A DNA stretch of 64,000 bases from Ilyonectria destructans (GCA_020740775.1 JAHEWK010000001.1:1550001-1614000), one strand, 5' to 3'. Shown: positions 45,945 through 56,940, counted from the first letter of the stretch. Numbers and translations are program-made. Notes: a model not told the origin generated them from the letters alone.

Positions 45945-47573
45945 ATGGCCGCGAGTGAAGCCCACGACGCGGGCGCCGAGTCGGCGAAGCGTCAAAGTCA
46001 GATGCTTGAGTCAGCGCGGAACCACGCCGAGCTTGTCGATGTTTGCGTACGGGAAGTCGATGCCCTCATGGCCCGGCTGCAGCCCAAGTGCAACCCGATG
46101 CTGTCGACTGGCCTGCCGACATATCTTCGCACGCTGCAGCGCGAACATGTTCTCCTCCGGGACCTCGTCGCGGAACTTGCGAGCCCAAACCTCGCCGACG
46201 AGTCCCTCAAGCTGCAGGACCGACGCCTCGAGGCCAGCGTCAACGTCGTCAGCCGCGGCGTCGCCCAGTGGGAGCGACTGAAGCGGTCTCGCAGGATTGT
46301 CACCGTCAACCAGGCCTTCCAGGGGTCGTCGCGCGATGACCGCCGCAGCGAGGTGGCCAAGCTCGACATGGCCGGCCGCGAGAAGCAGAAGATGCACCGC
46401 ATCCTCAAGGAGCAGGGCCGCGTCGAAGTCGACGTCGTCGAAGGGGGCCGCGAGTGGCTGGCCGTCAAGACGGTCCAGCGGGATCGCCTCGCCCGCCAGT
46501 TGACCGACTGCGGCTGGTCGTGGGGCGAGCACGAGCTGGGGGATCGCGTAGATGAGGATGAGTGGGACGATGTGCCTCTGGCCAAGTACGTCAGGAGGTT
46601 GGTTGCTGCGGCGAGGATGAACCGTCACAATTACCGCTTCCCCCGGATCCGCCTCATACTGTCTAGTCTAAGTCGCGCAGATGATGAGATAGACATCTTT
46701 ATCGACCAGCTAGTCCATATAGACCCCCTCGTCGAAGTCATCATGGAGTACCAGGAGGGTGCTTTCATGTCGACTGCGCCCCCTCCTCTCGATGTCGCCC
46801 TCGACAACCTCGTTGGCGACGAGCTTGAGGATCTTACTCCTACCCTCAACCTAGACCATACCATTCTCATCGATCTTATCTCAGATCTCACACATTCAAG
46901 TCTCGAGCCACAACCCTGGCAGGCCCCGACCACACGCGCGCAGATTGAGGAGGAGAACCGACACGACGGGGGACTCATGGCTCGCACACTTTACCCCGTG
47001 CTGGCAGGGCGGAGGCTAGTGTGCACATCGGAAGCGGCAGATCACTTTCACTATGTCCTGCGTAACGTGGGAACGGAGACGGAGCGTGAGAGAGCGAGGT
47101 TGCTAGTGCCCTGGGACGACGAGACGCGGAGTATGTCGACCAAGGACATCCGAGACCGCTTCCAGCAACTCTCCATCCACCAACTCCCCGATGATGTAAA
47201 AGTACCCATCGACATTATCCCCGAGCCGTGGGATATGCCCGCCGTCTCCCAAGCCGTCTCCAGCGGCGTCCTTCCTCGCGTAGCCCTCGACGTTGCCGAG
47301 GCCAGTGCTTTCAAGAGCTCCAAGCTGTCCATCTTCATATACGGGTGGGCAGCGGGCGTAGCGACGGTGACGAGCAACAAGGAAGTGCGTCGACAGGTGC
47401 GGGCGTGGGTCAAGTTGAATGCCCGGTCGGAAGACGACATCGGGCCGTTGATATGGACGCTGCAGGTCACGCGGAACTTGCTGGCCAAGAATGCGAGTCC
47501 AAGACCGGGGTGGCACGACAAGTCCACAGGGAGTGATTGTGGAGCTTATGAGGATGATAACGATAATGAGTGA
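45945..47573 (+). CDS. DUF1308-domain protein, 542 aa
   Basis: Single-exon gene; the ATG at 45945 (ATGGCC context) gives the start MAASEAHDAG. The N-terminal half (1 to about 230) is helical and charged, with a heptad-rich segment around residues 20-130. The C-terminal part contains LNLDHTILIDLISDLTHS and a Ser/Lys block near SSKLSIFIYGWAAG, which I associate with the DUF1308 family (relatives of human C7orf25/UPF0415); a PIN-like nuclease relationship has been suggested for the family, but I cannot confirm catalytic acids here. No signal peptide or membrane segment is seen, so it is probably cytosolic or nuclear. Its 3' end converges on the Zn2Cys6 gene to the right, only 163 bp away. Third positions are GC-rich, as in its neighbours. 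The family call is moderately sure, the function unknown. Confidence 0.8.
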   Translation: MAASEAHDAGAESAKRQSQMLESARNHAELVDVCVREVDALMARLQPKCNPMLSTGLPTYLRTLQREHVLLRDLVAELASPNLADESLKLQDRRLEASVNVVSRGVAQWERLKRSRRIVTVNQAFQGSSRDDRRSEVAKLDMAGREKQKMHRILKEQGRVEVDVVEGGREWLAVKTVQRDRLARQLTDCGWSWGEHELGDRVDEDEWDDVPLAKYVRRLVAAARMNRHNYRFPRIRLILSSLSRADDEIDIFIDQLVHIDPLVEVIMEYQEGAFMSTAPPPLDVALDNLVGDELEDLTPTLNLDHTILIDLISDLTHSSLEPQPWQAPTTRAQIEEENRHDGGLMARTLYPVLAGRRLVCTSEAADHFHYVLRNVGTETERERARLLVPWDDETRSMSTKDIRDRFQQLSIHQLPDDVKVPIDIIPEPWDMPAVSQAVSSGVLPRVALDVAEASAFKSSKLSIFIYGWAAGVATVTSNKEVRRQVRAWVKLNARSEDDIGPLIWTLQVTRNLLAKNASPRPGWHDKSTGSDCGAYEDDNDNE

Positions 47574-47736
47574 TGGGTATATATTCACCAACTAGTAGCG
47601 ACTGGGTTCATAGCATAGACGGAGTGCTACCTCCAGGATGGGAGTCCACGTAGTTACAAATAAGACTTGTCAACTACAGATCACTACCGTTATTGTTCAT
47701 GTCCGGTCCTTGACTTTCGGATATCGTTCTCATATC

Positions 47737-49439
47737 TCATATGAACCACGGCTCGGCAACCGCAGTATCACTCACGTCCCACCAGCTCGCCCACGCCCCT
47801 TTACCGAACCCCGCGAGATCATATTGCTTCCAAAATGCTTCAACCAGACTTCTCATGACCCGGACATTACCAATTCCCCGCACCTCATCCATCCGATTTA
47901 ACACCCCAAGAATTGCAATTCGGTATTCATCTGAGGGTGCGCTTTCACAGGCAATAACAAATACTGGCCATGGGCTCGTGGCGACTTCGAGGCTGCTAAG
48001 TATGTCGAATGCCTGCTTTAGACATAAAGCACGTCTGCCGTCATCTGCTGGCATGGGGCACACGCGTTGGAGATATAAGATAGAGGCAAGGCGGTATAGT
48101 TCTGCGATGGCAAGGACCCGGGCTTGCTTTGAGGGATCTTCGGAGGTTTCGAGGGAAGGGAGAGTTTGAGTGAGGTTGTTGAGTTGTTGGTCTAGGACGA
48201 GTCGTTGCTTTGCGATAGCTGGGTAGGGATTAGAGGGAGCAGTCTTGGTGCTTAATGACCGCATTTTGTTGATCCTGTGGATTATGGAGATGGTTTCTAG
48301 GGAGCAACCAAGTGACCCGATGATCTATCCCTTCGTTAGAACACTGTCATGTAAACCTGAGCAAAGTGAAAAGAAACTCACAAGAGTGGCGTCGGATACG
48401 GAGGCTTGAACCAGAGGTAATATGTCTCCCTCATCTTCTTCCGCCCTCAGGGGCTGTGTAAAGCACCCCAGAACCTCATGATACAGAAACCAGGTCAGGG
48501 TAAACTCAGAGTCAAGTCGACGTCGCCTCCGTTGAGTATAGAGACTCTGCAACATCTTCTTGGCTCCGTTGAGGTGGACGTTCCAGTTACCCTCAGCTTC
48601 GTCAAACACCTTTCTCCAGAATGAGTTTTATTGTAAATATCGGCAATTTGTAGTGTGTGGCAACTCACATTGTACACGCAGAGCATCATGGACGCCGCCA
48701 TCTGGATCTCTGTTCCTCCGAAGTTGGAGGCCAGAGCCCGAGACAAATAACTGACTGCATTTATCTTATACGGCAAGGCTGCAAGTGTACCGCAGGAGTG
48801 ATATGCAGAAATAGCGAGCATGGCGTTGCGGAGGGCTGATGAAGCTAGGCATGAGGCGGTGAGCGCCATGGGGAGGAGGTCGTGGTGGAAGCCGTTGCGG
48901 GTATGTGTGGTTGATATCATTGTTGCGATTCGGTTTTCATCTTCCTTCCCGTTTAGGCCTAACTGGTTCGTATTATAGAGTTTGGCAGACTTACAATAAC
49001 TCAGGAACATGGCATCCTGACCCACGACGGGATGAAGACTGAGACTGCGTGCTGGGCTGGGGAGGCGCCTTTTTATCAAGGGGCGATATGAATACCCGTA
49101 TTTCACAACCTCAATGTCGTCAAATGTGACGTTTAAGAATTCAATAGTGTGATACGACAGTCGCTGCTGCTCGGAGGCACAAGGTCTCGGCGGTTCCTGG
49201 CACAAGACTTCAGTCTTTGACCGTCGCCCATCCGGACGATCAGGCCAGACGAGCCGGAAGCCGTAGCCCAGGCATTCCCTTCCTATACGGATACAGTTGT
49301 TGCAATGCGGGAAGCCCTTATCACAGCCAACCTTGCGTCCTGCATGAGAGACGTTAGCAGCAATTTCTAGACCATTCAGGGGTATAGGAGAGTTGGTAGT
49401 TTCACCTTTGCAAGTCCAGCAACCTGACTTGGGTTTCAT
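47737..49439 (-). CDS. Zn2Cys6 transcription factor, 506 aa
   Basis: Fungal binuclear-cluster regulator. Four exons (49406-49439, 48669-49339, 48382-48609, 47737-48324), all in phase. The start MKPKSG is the ATG at 49439. The zinc cluster is C-x2-C-x6-C-x6-C-x2-C-x6-C (CWTCKGRKVGCD then CNNCIRIGREC, residues 7-33), and the first intron cuts it after the second Cys and Lys, a common position in this family. The remainder fits the fungal_trans_2 type of middle domain (NAMLAISAYHSCG, then AASMMLCVYNVFDEAEGNW, then GAKKMLQSL). The linker after the cluster is short. It lies head-to-tail with a second Zn2Cys6 gene, 418 bp away. Its target genes are not evident. Confidence 0.92.
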
Positions 49440-49857
49440 TTTTGGTATGTGTGAGGTGTATTCAAAGATCCACGTCATTCAAGAGAAAATACACTCCATT
49501 CGGCTTCATAATAGAGCAGATATTGATGATCTAATTGGAAAGGTGAGAGGATTGACTCATGTTGGAGCGTCTGCCCCGCAACTAGTTTTGAGTCCGAGCT
49601 ACCCTGTAGTTACAGTCGCCGCAATTACGGACACAGATCCTTCCATTATGACTGCAAGTTAAAAGAGGCAGGTTTTGAATAATTTACATTAAGTTGAGTT
49701 GTATTTCCAGAGAGGAAATAGACTATTTCGCTGAGTGGACTGTCAGGATACAAGATCCAGCCTCTGAATCTATCGTGGCAAGCCGAACCATCTCCGTCTA
49801 TGGTTATTTAACGCCGGCAAACAAATACTTTTGTTGTACAGGATATCATCTCAACCA
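49440..49857. other. Spacer between the two Zn2Cys6 genes
   Basis: 418 bp, A+T-richer than the flanking genes, forming the promoter of the 506-aa regulator and the 3' flank of the 826-aa regulator. No clear motif or gene. Confidence 0.5.
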
Positions 49858-52394
49858 TCAGAACTGTGACACCACCGAGGGATCTACAGAATCAAAATCC
49901 CCAAAAGGTCTCGGAACCTGCCGTCCCCAAGAAAGATCACTCATCGAATCCCAGTTGAAATCACCCATCCAGTCAAACGGCATCTCGACGATGCCTTCCA
50001 TCGTCTCAACGGCCTCGTCCATCCCAGCCGGTGAACCATCTTCATTCATCTTGGCCCCTTCCCGCTCGGCCACCTCTTTCAACAGCTCCCAGCTCTTGAC
50101 GCTGATACTCTCGCCCGTGTCGACGACGGCCCGGTCAACTTGCTCTTGAGACAAGCCCTTTTCGATACTATCCGAGAGCGCAATGCACGCCGCGGTGAAG
50201 CAGTACCCCTTGATGTTGGTCTCGCCCGACCGGATCCGGCGCTGCGCCCACACGAACGCGGCATCGAGCACATTGCGCAACTCGCTGCTGCCCATGGAAG
50301 GAATATTGCCAAGGGAGTCTCGTTCCTCCTCCTTTCTCTTGATGAGTTCCATCGCGACGGAGAAGAGCGTCTGCACGGGGATCACGCGGAAGAGTCCCGC
50401 ACCGTTGGTAATGAGGCGGTCAAATGCCGTCATCGGATCCATGGCGCCCGGAGGTGCCGAGGGGTACCGCGGACGGGAGAGGTTGCAGATCTGGGCGATT
50501 TTGAGCGAGGAGTCGAGAGACACTTTGCGGGAGTAGTACACGGTCGGATCCTCGGCTGCCCTCCTCAGCATGGGCTGATGTAACGAGAGGAAACAGCGGT
50601 AAATGAGTAGTTGAACTAGACAGCAGTGGAACTGCGTGATGATAGACCGAGATACTCGTTTCTGGGCGTAAGTGAGGGTTGCTAGAGCCTCTGTCAGGCT
50701 TCGGCAGGCCTTGGTGAGTTCCGAGTTGAGTCGTAGAGTCTCGGGATACGACTCCTTGGACCGAAGCTCGTTGACGTGTTTGATAATGCCAAGTCGTAGC
50801 GGCTGCGACTTGTGAAGCGCTAGTTGAACAGACATGTCGGTGAGGGCATCAGGACTGCTGCCCGGCGCTTTGTTTCGTTCTGACTCGTCGGTGAGCTGAT
50901 CGTCGTTGAGGTTTGCGGGCAGTCGAGTATCATAGTGGTTGGATGAGAGTAGTGGCGGACCGCCGGCATCGTATGAGGACTGGAGGTTCAGCTCGAGGAT
51001 TGTTGCCCAAAGTCGCCGGCGCATCTCAGCGCGGTAGACGGACATGTCGGCCAGATGTTTGGGGTCGCGGTGTAGTCCCATGTACATAGCCTGGCGGATC
51101 AGCCCGCCGGTGGTGACCCAGGTCAAGTCCTGGCCGATAGCGCAAGTGGCCTTGGCGATGGCCAACATACACATGATCTGTATGCCAGCAATTGTCATCC
51201 TGCTCTTCTCAGGGGGCAATAACAGCCACAACTGGGCCTCGTGAACCCACTGCATGGCCGTAGCGCGGAGCGAGAAGAGATCGTCGTGGACCGTCGCGCC
51301 GAGGGCCATACACAACTGCATCTGCATGACGAAGACGTCGTTGGCGGCACTGGGGTTCTGCCAATACCGCTCGTACTCGGCGCGGAAGGTCGGGACATGG
51401 AGAATGCGGATGGCGCCTTCGAAGGTGCGGAAGTAGGCGTCAACCAACTGGTCGGCGAGGTTCCTCATGGGGATCGCCTTGCCCAGGTGAGTTGAGGAGA
51501 TGGGCCTGATTCGGTTCTCCTTGATGGTGCGTGCCAACGTCTTGCACTTGACGAACATGCGGTGCGGGCCTATTTTCCGCGCTTCGGCGTGTCTTAAGAC
51601 GCCAAGGATGGATGGGAACTGGATAGTGTTAGAACTTGAATTAGGACAAGTGCGAGTGAGCCTGGGAAACTTACCATGTCTGCGCCGTTCATCCAATGAC
51701 TTTGTCCAAAGAAGCGAGTCTTGGATATGGTTCCTTTCATGGGTGCGTGGGCCTCCTCTTGTTCCTCATTGTGTTCGAGTTTATCCTCTGTCTGGCGAGA
51801 GATGAAGAAGGAGTCGGAGAGTTTCTGCTCTAGCTCACGCACCCTGGCAGCCAAAGCATCCACTGTTGAAGTGTCCGAGGTAGATCCCACTGTGGAGCTA
51901 GGAACGCTTGATGAGAGTGCCTTTGGGCCAGGGTTGTGCACAGGGAGTGGTTTCTGTATTTCAAATACAGGAGCCGACCTGGCCGGGACATGGGACGATA
52001 CTGGGAGGTCATCAAAGTCTTGGGCATGGTTGATAGTCTTTCTGGTCCGGGATGCGGGAATATGAGTTGGAGCATAGGTACACGGAGAGATCTTGGACTT
52101 GATGCAGTTGACACAGGGTAGGCCGCGATCACAGCGGATCTTGCGACGGCGACATTGCTCGCAAGAGAGGGCGGGACGACGGCGTTTCTTTTCCGGCTTG
52201 GCTGTAAGTGGATGTTCGTCCAGTGACACAGGTTTTGATGTTGCGTCCCCAGCCAACGGAGCCGACGACTCCGGAGCAACCTCCGATGTCTCGGCGGCGG
52301 CCCGGTCTTGGCTGGGAACAGTGGGTAGGCTTAATTCCGGGTCCGTGAGGTAGAAGCCTGGATGGCCGATTGCTAGGGGTGGAGACGGAGACAT
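49858..52394 (-). CDS. Zn2Cys6 transcription factor with fungal_trans domain, 826 aa
   Basis: Two exons, 51675-52394 and 49858-51618, with a 56-bp intron after residue 240 in phase 0. The start MSPSPPLAIG is the ATG at 52394; upstream in-frame starts are TTG only. The DNA-binding cluster CEQCRRRKIRCD / CVNCIKSKISPC (about 79-105) follows a basic KKRRRP stretch. A coiled-coil segment lies at about 182-200 (DALAARVRELEQKL), a usual dimerisation element. The fungal-specific transcription factor domain (PF04082 type) starts near LADQLVDAYFRTFEGAIRILHVPTF and includes GLIRQAMYMGLHRDP and the RRRLWATILELNL motif. The acidic, aromatic C-terminus could activate. It shares a 622-bp promoter with the divergent MFS transporter, so regulation of that transporter is a reasonable inference. 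Confidence 0.95.
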
Positions 52395-53016
52395 GGCGGC
52401 CGGATGCTTGCTTTGGCACAACCGGACGAGGCAGCTGCAGGAGGGAGACAAAGAGCGACGGTGAATCGACAACGATGGAGAAAAACAGCTGCGGACAAGG
52501 GTTTTACTTGAATTGCCGTCGCCGTTTGGCAGAAGAGCGAGCTTTGCCTAGATGACGACGATGCTTCGGCCGCTCGCTCGGACCGGCAAATTGAAAAGAC
52601 CGCCCTCGGCTCGGCCGCTGATTGGCTGGATGTATGTAATTCACCGAGGTGGACTTGGAATCACCGACATGACTTACACGACCCACGCGCGAACAATCCT
52701 TCGACCTTCACAAACATCGTGGCGGCGTAGCATCAACTACGGATAGAGGCGTCTTGGCCGCAAGGGGCGTAATAACCTGACAGAAGTATGCCGGGATTGT
52801 CTGACCTGGATTGCAAAAGGCCGGCAGGATGAAGCTCTGCCCTGGACTCGAAATGTTCGAGTCAAGGTATAAGGAGGCCGTGGTTGCCATCAAGTCCATG
52901 GATTCAGTATAACACGCAGAGCTTCAGCAACATTCGAGGTTCATCTACAAGAGAAATAAACACCTTTAATCGGGGTTCGCTTTTCACTTTAACTCTCTCC
53001 ACGAGCCGGCATCACC
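52395..53016. promoter_or_regulatory. Shared divergent promoter of Zn2Cys6 regulator and MFS transporter
   Basis: 622 bp between two start codons on opposite strands. TATA-like elements for the transporter are at 52868-52873 (TATAAG) and 52908-52913 (TATAAC), an inverted CCAAT (ATTGG) is at 52621-52625, and several CGG/CCG triplets lie at 52565-52620, the half-site type used by binuclear-cluster proteins. A perfect inverted repeat is at 52845-52863. A 27-codon ATG frame (52829-52912) overlaps these elements and could be an upstream ORF if transcription starts far enough upstream. Confidence 0.6.
52845..52863. promoter_or_regulatory. Perfect 8-bp inverted repeat beside TATA-like element
   Basis: GACTCGAA, spacer ATG, TTCGAGTC. 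The repeat ends 4 bp before TATAAG and about 154 bp before the transporter ATG. Position suggests an operator-like site, but its half-site is not the usual CGG triplet. One such palindrome per spacer length is expected by chance in roughly 65 kb. Confidence 0.35.
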
Positions 53017-54368
53017 ATGGCCACTGAGAAGCCCCCAACTGAGGCACTCGACAACCTCAAGGACACCAGCATCACCACAAGTGACCAGGAACCAGAGCTT
53101 ACAGACCAAGGCGAGTTTCCCGATGGCGGCCTCAGAGCATGGCTCGTCGCTGCCGGTTCTGCGGGCGCCTTCTTCTGCACTCTCGGCTACACCAACGTCT
53201 TTGGCATCTTCCAGGCCTACTACATGTTCAACCAGATGCCTGAGCGCAGCGCCGACGACATTGCCTGGATCGGTTCCATTCAAGCGTTCCTGATATTTGC
53301 GACGGGGGCTGTGGGAGGTCCGCTGTTCGATCGGTTTGGCGCGTGGGTATGTTGTCTTGTTCACCGGAGGTCAATGGTGAGGGTTGATGCTAATGCGCGA
53401 CTCTCTAGCTCGTCCGTCCAGCCGCAGTATTATACGTCTTCGCAATCATGATGACCAGTATCTGCACGTCATACTGGCAATTCATGCTCACCCAGGGAAT
53501 CCTCACGGGCCTCGCCAACGGACTGCTCATGTTCCCGGCCCTCTCAGCCGTCCCGCAGTGGTTCAACCGCAACCGCGGCGCAGCTATGGGTCTCGCCATC
53601 GCCGGGTCCTCGCTCGGAGCCGTCATCTTCCCGATTGTGCTCTCCAACCTACTCACGAAGACAGATATCGGATTCGGCTGGTCCGTCCGCATCACCGGCT
53701 TCATCATGCTACCCTTCCTCACCTTCGCCGCCGTGGGTATCCGCTCCCGCCTGCCGCCGCGCCGCACGCGCTTCTTCCTCTGGTCCTCGTTCCGCGAGCC
53801 TATGTACGTGCTTCTCATCGTGTCCATGTTCTTCGGCATGATCGGCATGTTCGTGCCGCTGTTCCTGCTGCCGACGTATGCCATAACCAAGGGCATGGAC
53901 GAGAGTCTGGCGAGCTACCTGGTGGCCATGATCAATGGGGCGTCCATATTCGGACGAGTCATCCCAGGTGTCTTGGGCGACAAGTTCGGCCGCATCAACA
54001 CGCTCATCGGTGCGTCCGTGGCCACATCCATAATCATTTTCTGCTGGCCTGAGGCGGAGACCAACGCAAGCATCATTGTAGTCGCAACGGTGTTTGGCTT
54101 CACCTCTGGTGCCATCATCTCTGGCGGGTCTGTGGCGATTACGCTGTGCACTGACGACCCGAAGAACATTGGTACTTACATGGGCGTGGGTATGGCCCTG
54201 GCTTCGTTTGCGGCGCTCGTGGGACCACCCGTGAGCGGTGCCATGATGGACAGATATGGGCGGTTTGAGGAGGTGACGTACTTTGGAGGTGCCATGACAA
54301 TGTTCGGGGGTGTCATGGCTGCGGTGGCCAAGTCAAAGTCCCCTCAGGGACTATTTGGCAAGACATGA
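53017..54368 (+). CDS. MFS transporter, monocarboxylate-transporter-like, 429 aa
   Basis: Membrane carrier of the major facilitator superfamily, MCT-like branch, which in fungi moves monocarboxylates, riboflavin or small metabolites; the substrate here is unknown. Exons 53017-53346 and 53409-54368 with a 62-bp intron after DRFGAW, phase 0. The first ATG is used. The hydrophilic N-tail (1-37) leads to DGGLRAWLVAAGSAGAFFC, the first transmembrane segment and the motif typical of fungal MCT-like proteins (D/E-G-G-x-x-A/G-W). Further signatures are YTNVFGIFQAYY, IGSIQAFLIF, GPLFDRFGAW (loop 2-3), LSAVPQWFNRNRGAAMGLAIAGSSLGAVIFP and GRVIPGVLGDKFGR (the equivalent loop of the second half). About twelve helices are expected. 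It is transcribed away from the 826-aa Zn2Cys6 regulator. Confidence 0.94.
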
Positions 54369-54642
54369 GGAGACTCTACCGTGTCGACTTTGAAGGGTTG
54401 TAAAGACGGCGCCTTTATGGAGATGGATAGAGACGCATGCTGGCGAACTGATATGTGCATTGGAGTTAGAGGAATCCCAACTCGTATAAGATAAACCATT
54501 CTAGTTGCAAGAAATTAGACAAGATTCAGCCTAACGAATCCCATGTAAATGACTTCTACCCTGAACATGCCTTGCTCTCTTCCTTAGAATAGGCCATGCG
54601 AAGACTCAAGTTTCAGATCTATACCATTCACCCTTCACGTCA

Positions 54643-54993
54643 TTACTCCTTCTTAACCTCTTCAATAACCGACTCTCCCTCAGACCGATCCCCGCTCGTC
54701 CACATCCACTTCTCATGCATTCTCAACCGTCCATCGTCCAACACCTCTGGCTTAGACCGGCATTGCCCCGTCATGAGCTCGCCCTCGCGGTTGACATGCT
54801 GGTATCGCATATCCAGGCTGTTGTCGGCGCTCGTCACGGTGGCAATCAGCGTGCCGCGGACGATGGAGCCGCCTCCGTACTCTGCCCACACAATGTTGCC
54901 GTCCTGGTGGTAGTGGAAGAGCGTCTCGGCGCCGACTTCGCCGTTGGCCGTGTTGGAGGCCGAGCGGAACGTCTTGCCGTCGTAGAGGCTCAT
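54643..54993 (-). CDS. Small protein of the 'n-acetylglutamate synthase' annotation family, 116 aa
   Basis: Single exon. The start is the ATG at 54993 (MSLYDGKTFRS); the frame stays open upstream, but the extension is low quality and unlike the family. The sequence has the compact motifs FHYHQDGNIVWAEYGGG, RGTLIATV, LDMRYQHVN, GELMTGQC and HEKWMWTSGD. As I recall them, these occur in a large group of bacterial proteins of about 110-115 aa that databases often call n-acetylglutamate synthase without firm biochemical support; no GNAT fold motif is visible, so the name should not be trusted. No signal peptide. Strong resemblance to the bacterial form raises the possibility of ancient transfer. 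The gene converges on the MFS transporter (274 bp). Confidence 0.85.
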   Translation of the reverse strand: MSLYDGKTFRSASNTANGEVGAETLFHYHQDGNIVWAEYGGGSIVRGTLIATVTSADNSLDMRYQHVNREGELMTGQCRSKPEVLDDGRLRMHEKWMWTSGDRSEGESVIEEVKKE

Positions 54994-55474
54994 TGTCAAG
55001 TTTCTGTTCCCGGCGATTGAGTGTTGGTGTCTTGGGTGGAGAGTCTTCACTCCAGTGCACAGGCTCGCAGCGATGCCTCTTTTCAATTGACGACTCCTTA
55101 TGATATAATAGTACATGGAAGAGAGATGGCCAACGATTCCTCCTGCGTCATGCAAGTGCGACTCTTGCTTCATATACGCCTGTTTCCCGTCAATGTGGAG
55201 AGGCCGATTGCGGGGGTCCTCTGGCTTAGTGTAGGTTAGAACCGGCTCGCGACGGAGACTATGACTCCCGGTTGCTCCGCCGCGCAAGTGTGAGAGAAAT
55301 AGTACCAATTCAACCTTCCTAACAACCATTAAGACCCTAACTATTTACGTAAAACGGATACGATAAGCCTAAAGGAGAAGCACGTCGATATCGTCGAGTA
55401 TTATTCTTAGGATTTGTACCCCGGATTTGGTGGGAAACGTGAGGGTGTGACGGTGGCCGTCAAATGAGTCCAAT
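54994..55474. other. Spacer upstream of the small NAGS-annotated gene
   Basis: 481 bp: promoter of the 116-aa protein and 3' flank of the dihydrolipoamide acetyltransferase gene. Nothing gene-like beyond the non-conserved upstream extension of the 116-aa frame. Confidence 0.5.
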
Positions 55475-56940
55475 TTAGAGGAGGAGCTCGAGAGGGTTCT
55501 CAAGGACCTTCTTCAGCTCCTTGATCCACTCGGCGCCAACAGCACCATCAACGACCTTGTGGTCGAAGCTGCCGGTGACGGTGATCTGCTCGTCCCACTC
55601 AAGACCCTCCTCGTTCTCGGCGGGGATGGCCACCTTGCGGGTGGTGCCAACAGCGAGGATGGCGGCCTGAGGGGGGTTAATGACGGCGGTGAAGTGGTCG
55701 ACAGCACTGTTCATGCCCATGTTGGAGATGGAGATGGTGCCGCCCTGGTACTCCTCGGGCTTGAGCTTGTTGTCGCGGGCCTTCTTGGCCAGCTCCTTGA
55801 CCTTGCCGGAGATGGACTCGAGGCCGCGGCCCTCAACACCGGTGACGATGGGGGTGATGAGGCCAGTGGGGGTGGAAACGGCCACGGAGACATCGACGGA
55901 GTTGAACTGGCGGATGCTGTCCTCGCGCCAGCTGGAGTTGACCTGGGGCACCTTGCGGCTGGCGACGGCCATGGCCTTGATGAGGAAATCGTTGACGGAC
56001 AACTTGTACTTGCCGTCGGCGGAGCTGTTGAGGGCCTGGCGGAGCTTGAGCAGCTTGCTGACGGAGATGGAGCTGGTGACGTAGAAGTGGGGGTTGGTCT
56101 GGGTCGACTCGATCAGACGGCTGGCAATGACCTTGCGCATGCCAGAGATGGGGGTATCCTCGTAGGTGGCGCTGGGAGCGCCGGAAGCAGGGGAGCTGAC
56201 GGCCTTCTTGACATCCTCCTCGGTGATCTTGCCACCCTTGCCGGTGCCCTTGAGGGCGGCGACGCTGACGCCGTTCTCACGGGCCAGGCGCTTGGCAGCA
56301 GCGGAAATGTTGGGCTCACGGTCAAGAGCAGTCTCGAGACGGCCCTCGGTGGAGGTGTACTGCTCGGGCTCAGGAGTCGACTCGGTAGCGGCGGGAGCAG
56401 ACTCGGACTTCGTCTCAGCCTTGGGGGCGGCAGGGGCGTCACCTCCAGCATCGGCGATGGTGAACGACTCGAAGGCGGAGATATCGGCGCCCTCCTCGAC
56501 GAGAACGGCGATGGGCTGTGAGAGTTGACCAGTCAGTGATAAGAACGACGACAAAATTGCGGGCGTTCCCTGTGGTGAGAACACTCGGGAGGGGCGTTGC
56601 TGGAGTATGATGGGCGACTTACAGTGCCAACAGGAATATCCTTCTCGCCTGACTCCTTGAGGAGCTTGGCCAGAACACCCTCCTCTTGGAACTCGAAGTC
56701 CATCTGAGCCTTGTCGGTCTCAATCTCTACCAAGACGTCACCGGGGGCGAGGACATCGCCGGCCTTCTTCTGCCAAGAGCCGATGTTGCCCTGGGTCATG
56801 GTGGGCGACAGAGCGGGCATCTTGATAACCTGATGGCTGGGGAAGGAGGCATAGCAGCGCACAGCATGCGCAGCGAAGCCAGTTCGCAGAAGGTTCTGGG
56901 CCGGGGCGAGAGCGCGCCCTCGGAGAGCGGCGCTGAGCAT
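55475..56940 (-). CDS. LAT1: Dihydrolipoamide acetyltransferase, E2 of pyruvate dehydrogenase, 452 aa
   Basis: Mitochondrial core subunit of the pyruvate dehydrogenase complex; transfers the acetyl group from lipoamide to CoA. Exons 56623-56940 and 55475-56515 with a 107-bp intron in phase 0 (DIPVGT / PIAVLVEEG). An Arg/Ala-rich mitochondrial presequence covers about residues 1-30. The lipoyl domain (about 35-110) has the modification Lys77 in EIETDKAQM. An acidic Ala/Pro linker is followed by the E1/E3-binding domain (around [23 protein letters not shown]) and the catalytic domain, which ends with the active-site motif DHKVVDGA (His425, Asp429). One lipoyl domain and a length near 450-480 aa match fungal E2. 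A probable 5'-UTR intron lies just upstream. It is divergent from SEC7. Confidence 0.97.

Noticed and set aside
54994..55329. Long N-terminal extension of the 116-aa NAGS-annotated protein
   Set aside because: The extension lacks family similarity, and the family start MSLYDGKTFRS is at 54993.
55559..56521. A 320-codon plus-strand frame opposite LAT1
   Set aside because: Antisense shadow of the E2 gene with Gly/Asp/Leu-rich composition caused by codon bias.
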